Shown here: positions 13,854 to 17,592 of the stretch, in pieces | Layout: the number at the start of each line of letters is the position of its first letter | Numbering within the stretch: position 1 is the first letter of the stretch | DNA from: Zongyangia gallinarum | GTDB lineage: Bacteria > Bacillota > Clostridia > Oscillospirales > Ruminococcaceae | Length of the DNA: 17,592 bases | Assembly (NCBI GenBank): GCA_904419315.1 | Contig: CAJFQY010000032.1 | Coordinates: 1 to 17,592 of the forward strand | Direction of reading: 5' to 3' | Position numbers and translations under genes: made by a program | Notes under the pieces: generated by a model | Database searches by the model: none | Seen by the model: the letters and a program-made list of their open reading frames with translations, nothing else | Told to the model about the DNA's origin: nothing

Positions 13854-15043
13854 TAATTTTGCTCCTCATTCATGGTAGAGGTGTAGTCCCGATCCACCGT
13901 AATAACGGTGTAATACTGGCGCCCGATTTCTTTGACACGGCAGGAAATGAGGTGGCACAATTCCTTATCGGACGTGGGGAAGTCTATGGGGACGGATACA
14001 TCAAAGATCAGATTGGAATGGGTGGACCCAAAGACCACACGAAAATCATGCATGGAAATTTGGGGGGAGACGTCCTTCAAAATCTGTTCCAGCTGGTCCC
14101 GCAGCTGGTTAATCCGGGCATCGTCGGTGACGATGGGATCTAGGTGGATCACCAGATGGATGTGAAAGTTATTCATAAAATCGTGCTCAATGTTGTCGAT
14201 GATGTCATGGCTGACCAGAATATCCTGGCTGGCCGGTACCTCTACATGCACCGAGGCAAAACACCGGTCAGGACCGTAATTGTGGATGACCAGATCGTGG
14301 ATACCGATGACACCGTCATAGCTGAGGATGGTATGGTGGATCCTTTCTACCAATTCCTTATCGGGCGCCATACCCAGCAGGGGGTTGGCGGTTTCAATGA
14401 CCAGGCGGATGCCGGAGAAGATGATGAAGGCGGCCACCAGGATGCCCAGATACCCATCCAATTGCCAGCTGGTGAAATGGGCAAGGAGGGAACCTGCGAG
14501 TACGGCAGAGGTGGAATAGACGTCGTTTAAACTGTCAGCCGCCGTCGCCTGCAAAGCCTCTGAGCGGATGCGCTTGCCCACCTGCCGGTTAAATAAACCC
14601 TGCCACAACTTGACGCCAATAGAGATAAGCAGAACAACAATCGTCAACCAACTAAAGGTCTCCTCTTCCGGGTGTATCACCTTGGAGAAGGAAGAAGAGA
14701 TCAGCTGGAAGCCCAGAAAGATAATAACAAAGGAAACAATCATCCCAGTGATATATTCCATCCGGGCATGGCCGTAAGGATGTTTTTTGTCAGCTGGCTT
14801 TCCGGAAAGTTTAAAACCTACCAGGGTGATGATGGAAGAACCGGCATCGGACAGGTTATTGACGGCATCGGCAACCACAGCGATACTCCGGAATAAGAGA
14901 CCGGCAACAATTTTAATAGCAAATAAAAACAGATTCGAGACAATGCCAACCGCTCCGGCCAGTTTGCCGTAGTTTTCCCGTACAGCGGGATTTCCAGTAT
15001 CCTGATAATTTTTAATAAATTTTTGAATAATGAAATCAGTCAT
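13853..15043 (-). CDS. Cation diffusion facilitator (CDF) transporter with duplicated cytoplasmic domain
   Basis: A metal/proton antiporter of 396 residues with six membrane segments (about 27-215). Family marks are ADAVNNLSDAGSS at 58-70 in TM2, KKHPYGHARMEY at 86-97, and ADSLNDVYST at 169-178 in TM5. Asn and Asp sit where zinc exporters often have His, which hints at Mn or Fe rather than Zn; this is inference. Most CDF proteins stop near 300 residues. Here the cytoplasmic domain (about 228-303) is followed by a second copy-like unit (about 306-387): compare IGIHDLVIHN with ISMHDFRVVF. The ATG at 15043 was chosen because GGGAGA lies 7 nt upstream, within a longer frame from 15058. The first gene of a pair with the pentapeptide-repeat gene. 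Confidence 0.92.
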   Translation of the reverse strand: MTDFIIQKFIKNYQDTGNPAVRENYGKLAGAVGIVSNLFLFAIKIVAGLLFRSIAVVADAVNNLSDAGSSIITLVGFKLSGKPADKKHPYGHARMEYITGMIVSFVIIFLGFQLISSSFSKVIHPEEETFSWLTIVVLLISIGVKLWQGLFNRQVGKRIRSEALQATAADSLNDVYSTSAVLAGSLLAHFTSWQLDGYLGILVAAFIIFSGIRLVIETANPLLGMAPDKELVERIHHTILSYDGVIGIHDLVIHNYGPDRCFASVHVEVPASQDILVSHDIIDNIEHDFMNNFHIHLVIHLDPIVTDDARINQLRDQLEQILKDVSPQISMHDFRVVFGSTHSNLIFDVSVPIDFPTSDKELCHLISCRVKEIGRQYYTVITVDRDYTSTMNEEQN

Positions 15044-15087
15044 CAGATTCTCTCCCATCAGAGAAATGTAGTTAAAATGGCATCAAG

Positions 15088-15110
15088 TTTCTTTACTATA
15101 TATAAAGAAA
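15088..15110. promoter_or_regulatory. Inverted repeat upstream of the CDF gene, candidate operator
   Basis: TTTCTTTA (15088-15095) and TAAAGAAA (15103-15110) form a perfect 8-bp inverted repeat around CTATATA, 45-67 nt ahead of the CDF start. TATATA within it could be part of a minus-strand -10. It may bind a metal-responsive regulator, but no known box is recognised. Confidence 0.35.
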
Positions 15111-15423
15111 GCAGCGTTGCACTATCCAGCCGTGTTTGTAGGGGGAGGGGTGCAAAACGCGTATTCTTTATTTTAACATTGATGCAGAGCTTCAACAAGG
15201 GATTTGCAAAAGGATCTTTGAAAAAAGCCAAGTTTTCAGCGAAAAATACAAAGAAACACACGCAATATCTGGAAAATCTCTGCCTGTTGGAATCGTGTGG
15301 AAAAAAACAGAGATATTTATCCATTTTGTTGCCATTATATAATAAAAATGCAATAAAAATTTGGAAAAGGAAGAAAACAAACCCAATTTTTTTGTGAGCT
15401 CTGTCAAAAAAATTAAATAATCG
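15111..15423. other. A/T-rich intergenic region without a recognised gene
   Basis: No credible gene is seen. The open frames here are lysine/phenylalanine-rich and lack ribosome sites. A consensus TATAAT (15338-15343) has no -35 partner. An inverted repeat AATTTTTTT/AAAAAAATT (15385-15393 and 15406-15414, loop 12) encloses GAGCTC. Confidence 0.5.
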
Positions 15424-15451
15424 ACAAATAGTAACAAATAAATAACAAATA
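15424..15451. repeat. Three helically phased ACAAATA repeats upstream of surface-protein promoter 1
   Basis: ACAAATA occurs at 15424-15430, 15434-15440 and 15445-15451, spaced 10 and 11 bp, so all face one side of the helix. They end 13 bp before the -35 box. They may act as an UP element, as curved DNA or as regulator sites. Confidence 0.7.
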
Positions 15452-15464
15452 AAAGAAAATAGTA

Positions 15465-15493
15465 TTGCAAATATAGCAAAGCACGTCTATAAT
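15465..15493 (+). promoter_or_regulatory. Sigma-A promoter of surface-protein gene 1
   Basis: TTGCAA (15465-15470) and a perfect TATAAT (15488-15493) are exactly 17 bp apart. The -35 lies within AGTATTGCAA, a 10-bp block repeated at promoter 2. Transcription would start near 15500, leaving a leader of about 50 nt. Confidence 0.85.
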
Positions 15494-15549
15494 AGCGTCA
15501 TCGGGCAAACGAGAGCTCGAAAATAAATCAAATTCCAGGAGGAAAAAGA

Positions 15550-16704
15550 ATGAAAAGAGTATTGTCTCTTGTGCTGGCCATGGTTATGTGCTTTAGCCTG
15601 GCGGCCGCTTCTTTCGCAATCGACATCAAAGAGGGTATCGTATTCAAATATTTGACCAATGAGAACGGCGACAATTATACCACCGAGATGGATACACCCC
15701 CCAGCCCGGTCTATGTGAACAGTGATGACTTTTATGTCCTGCCTAAATCCGAGGGCGCAGTTAACGCGTTCCAGTTCCCCGCAACCGCCGAGGACAAGAG
15801 CGGCCCGTGGACCGAGACCGAGATCACCGATGTCTCCATCGTAAGCGGTAGCACCACCATCCAGGCTGCTTACTATTACGATGATAAGGGAAACAATCCT
15901 AAGAACAACTGGATCATCCAGATCCGCCCGGAAGACCTGGCCGCTGTTAAGGGCTATGATGTAAAGGTAGTAGTTACCGCCGAGAGCACTTCCTTTACCC
16001 CCGACTCCACCGGTTCTGGCACTGGTGAGACCAAAACCACCCTGTTTGAGGATAGCTTCACCTTCACTGTGCAGGACAGCGACATGATCGGTGCTTCTGA
16101 CATCGATTACGCAAGACTGAACAACAACAATGTTGTTGACACCAACGGCAGATATGTCGTTTCCCATCTGGCATTCCAGGCAATCAAAGAGGGCGAGGAG
16201 TTTGTCTTCCCCTATGATGGTTACAAGGTAACTGTAGGCGCTGGCATTGAGGAGACCCTCAACTTCCGCGCGCAGCATGAGTCCATTGATAAGGTTGCTG
16301 AGAAATACGGCGAGGACAACATTCTTGCGCTTCTGGCCTTTGCCGATCAGAACAAGCAGCCCCAGACCCTGAAAATCGATGTAGAGGCAACCGAGTTCAG
16401 CTCTACCCACGCTGGCAACAAGGCCTATGTTTACAGGATTGAGGGCGAGGACCTGGTCCTGGTAAGCGACAACGCTACTTATGACGAGGCAAGAGAGTTT
16501 GTCTCCTTCGAGACCGACCGTCTGGGCGCATTTGTGATCTCCGCTAACGAGATCGAGGGCGCCATCAACTCCGGCGATCAGGGTTCTAACGGCGCGGCTG
16601 GCGACAAGGAGAACCCCAGCACCGGCGCGAACGACGTCATCGGACTGGCCGTGACCGGCGCTATCGTTGCTGTCGCCGCTGGTTTTGTAGCACTGAAAAA
16701 ATAG
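15550..16704 (+). CDS. Secreted surface protein with NPSTG anchor-like tail (paralogue 1)
   Basis: This 384-residue protein is of unrecognised family. A signal peptide (about 1-23) has a probable cleavage after SFA, giving a mature start of IDI. The body is acidic, with no catalytic motif recognised. Near the end are a Gly/Asn/Asp-rich spacer, NPSTG at 355-359, a hydrophobic stretch and a terminal Lys-Lys, which resembles a sortase signal, though not LPxTG. Two blocks are shared with the next gene: DD-x-GNNP-x-N near 111 and GRYVVS followed by FPYDGY and VGAGI near 191-226. AGGAGG lies 6-7 nt upstream of the ATG. Codons favour GGC, GAC, AAC, ATC and ACC, suggesting high expression. It is probably an abundant cell-wall protein; its function is unknown. 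Confidence 0.9.
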   Translation: MKRVLSLVLAMVMCFSLAAASFAIDIKEGIVFKYLTNENGDNYTTEMDTPPSPVYVNSDDFYVLPKSEGAVNAFQFPATAEDKSGPWTETEITDVSIVSGSTTIQAAYYYDDKGNNPKNNWIIQIRPEDLAAVKGYDVKVVVTAESTSFTPDSTGSGTGETKTTLFEDSFTFTVQDSDMIGASDIDYARLNNNNVVDTNGRYVVSHLAFQAIKEGEEFVFPYDGYKVTVGAGIEETLNFRAQHESIDKVAEKYGEDNILALLAFADQNKQPQTLKIDVEATEFSSTHAGNKAYVYRIEGEDLVLVSDNATYDEAREFVSFETDRLGAFVISANEIEGAINSGDQGSNGAAGDKENPSTGANDVIGLAVTGAIVAVAAGFVALKK

Positions 16705-16731
16705 TCTGACGAAAGAACAGATTTTGTAATG

Positions 16732-16763
16732 AAAAAGGAGTACCACATGGTACTCCTTTTTAA
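16732..16763 (+). terminator. Intrinsic terminator after surface-protein gene 1
   Basis: AAAAAGGAGTACC (16732-16744) pairs with GGTACTCCTTTTT (16749-16761) around the loop ACAT, ending in a five-T run. It separates the two paralogues into independent transcripts. Confidence 0.88.
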
Positions 16764-16819
16764 TTTTACCGTACAAGCTTTGTCTATTTCGCTAAAAACG
16801 CAACGGAATTTTTTAGAGA

Positions 16820-16860
16820 TTACAGAAAAGTTACAGAAAAATAGAAAAAGTTAAAAAAAA
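16820..16860. repeat. Phased A-tract repeats upstream of surface-protein promoter 2
   Basis: TTACAGAAAA occurs at 16820-16829 and 16831-16840, an 11-bp period, followed by further A tracts (45-49 and 53-60 of the same hundred). They end just before the -35 box. Like the repeats before gene 1, they may act as an UP element or bent DNA. Confidence 0.6.
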
Positions 16861-16863
16861 GTA

Positions 16864-16891
16864 TTGCAATTTAGAAGCCGGGTGATATAAT
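16864..16891 (+). promoter_or_regulatory. Sigma-A promoter of surface-protein gene 2
   Basis: TTGCAA (16864-16869) and TATAAT (16886-16891) are 16 bp apart, with a TGA extension just before the -10. The -35 lies in AGTATTGCAA, identical to the block at promoter 1, which suggests that the promoter was duplicated with the gene. Confidence 0.85.
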
Positions 16892-16899
16892 AAGAGTCA

Positions 16900-16917
16900 G
16901 ACAAGGGAGACCTTGTC
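16900..16917 (+). other. 5'-end hairpin with GNRA-type loop in transcript 2
   Basis: GACAAGG and CCTTGTC pair over 7 bp around GAGA. The predicted transcription start is near 16898, so the hairpin lies at the very 5' end of the mRNA, 33 nt before the ATG. Such structures can protect abundant mRNAs from decay; that role is inferred. Confidence 0.55.
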
Positions 16918-16950
16918 AAAAAAGAAAGAAAATTTTAGGAGGAAACACCA

Positions 16951-17592
16951 ATGAAAAAGGCATTAGCACTCATTCTTGCCGTTGTTATGTGCATCGGCAT
17001 GGCTTCTGTCGCTTTCGCAATCGATGTTGATTATGACATCCATCACTTCTCCATCCTGGGCAGTGACGGTCAGTTCATCGACGTTAATGCAGGCGGCAAC
17101 ATCGCTTATGTAGCAGGCGACACTTTCTATGTCATCCCCTATGCAACTGCAGAGGGCGACAGCAACATCGAGATCACCAGCGCTGAAGTAACCCAGGGTT
17201 CCACCACTGTTTACACCCCGGCTTTCTTCTTCGATGATGAGGGCAACAACCCCACCAACGTTTGGATGGTTCAGATGAAGACTCAGGACATCGCAGCTGT
17301 CAAAGATTATGACATGGTTCTGCATGTTGAGGGTAAAGACGCTGACGGCGACAACTTCTCTGGCGACCTGACTCTGGTTGTTAAAGACACCGGCGTTATC
17401 GACGAGAACGACATCAACAAAGCAAGAATCGATGGCGACTTCGAGGTTGCTACCGAGGGCCGCTATGTTGTTTCCGCTGACGCTTTCGCAGCGATCAAAT
17501 CCGGCGAGACCTTCAAATTCCCCTACAACGGCTATGCTCTGAATGTAGGCGCAGGCATCAGCAACGCACTGAACTTCCGCGCTTCCATCGAG
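16951..17592 (+). CDS. Secreted surface protein (paralogue 2), cut by window end
   Basis: The frame is open from the ATG to the last base (214 codons, no stop seen). It begins MKKALALILAVVMCIGMASV with a probable cleavage after AFA and a mature start of IDV, just as in paralogue 1. Shared blocks include DDEGNNPTNVW near 95-105, GRYVVSADAFAAIKSGE, FPYNGY and VGAGI, then LNFRA at the end of the visible part. It lacks the Ser/Thr/Gly-rich insertion that precedes the GRYVVS block in paralogue 1. AGGAGGA lies 7 nt before the ATG. Codon bias is even stronger (GGC, GAC, AAC, ATC, TTC), pointing to a major protein. Whether it ends in an NPxTG tail cannot be seen. The family is not recognised. Confidence 0.9.
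   Translation, partial: MKKALALILAVVMCIGMASVAFAIDVDYDIHHFSILGSDGQFIDVNAGGNIAYVAGDTFYVIPYATAEGDSNIEITSAEVTQGSTTVYTPAFFFDDEGNNPTNVWMVQMKTQDIAAVKDYDMVLHVEGKDADGDNFSGDLTLVVKDTGVIDENDINKARIDGDFEVATEGRYVVSADAFAAIKSGETFKFPYNGYALNVGAGISNALNFRASIE

Noticed and set aside
15023..15397. Open frames in the A/T-rich gap before the surface-protein genes
   Set aside because: Composition is low-complexity Lys/Phe/Leu, no ribosome site is seen, and the frames overlap the CDF start.
15385..15414. AATTTTTTT/AAAAAAATT inverted repeat as a terminator
   Set aside because: The stem is A/T only with a 12-nt loop, and no gene ends upstream on the plus strand.
15487..16776. 429-codon open frame on the minus strand across surface-protein gene 1
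   Set aside because: It is antisense to a gene with signal peptide, ribosome site and promoter, and arises from that gene's biased codons. It has no ribosome site and no recognisable domain.
16963..17325. 120-codon minus-strand frame across surface-protein gene 2
   Set aside because: Antisense to the paralogue frame; explained by GGC/GAC/AAC codon bias.

Overview
The window looks like a chromosomal segment of a Gram-positive anaerobe of class Clostridia. Shine-Dalgarno sequences are strong (AGGAGG type), the TPP riboswitch is of the transcription-termination type, tRNA genes encode their own CCA, and a secreted protein carries a sortase-like NPSTG tail. The moderate GC content, the DUF3795 protein and the stand-alone FakA C-terminal-like protein next to nadE fit an Oscillospiraceae-type gut commensal (Flavonifractor/Intestinimonas-like). 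That last placement is inference.

Layout. 23-498: five tRNA genes (Asn, CAT, Trp, Asp, Thr) on the plus strand with a terminator at 501-538. A decayed 3' end of a tyrosine recombinase (507-635, minus) lies directly against the array. 640-2759: a LysR regulator diverges from a YeiH-family membrane protein, the same arrangement as E. coli yeiE-yeiH. 2771-5312 (minus): DUF3795 protein, glutamine-dependent NAD synthetase and a small FakA C-terminal-like protein, probably one operon. 5520-8138 (plus): a P-type Ca2+-ATPase, divergent from that operon. 8197-12068 (minus): a complete thiazole-branch thiamine operon, thiS-thiF-thiG-thiH-tenI, behind a promoter, a TPP riboswitch and an intrinsic terminator. 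12260-13195 (plus): a membrane-anchored polysaccharide deacetylase. 13242-15043 (minus): a cation diffusion facilitator with a duplicated cytoplasmic domain, translationally coupled to a pentapeptide-repeat protein. 15424-17592 (plus): two tandem paralogous secreted proteins, each with its own strong promoter; the second is cut by the window end.

How the parts work together. In the thi operon, ThiF adenylates ThiS and primes it for thiocarboxylation, ThiH makes dehydroglycine from tyrosine, ThiG builds the thiazole and TenI aromatises it, all under TPP feedback control. No pyrimidine-branch gene (thiC, thiD) and no convincing ThiE is present, so those must lie elsewhere. The most novel material is the 3' end: the tandem surface-protein paralogues, with shared promoter elements, helically phased repeats upstream of each -35, a 5'-end hairpin in the second transcript and codon use suggesting very high expression. 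Other points of note are the integrase relic, the duplicated CDF domain and the stand-alone FakA-like domain.
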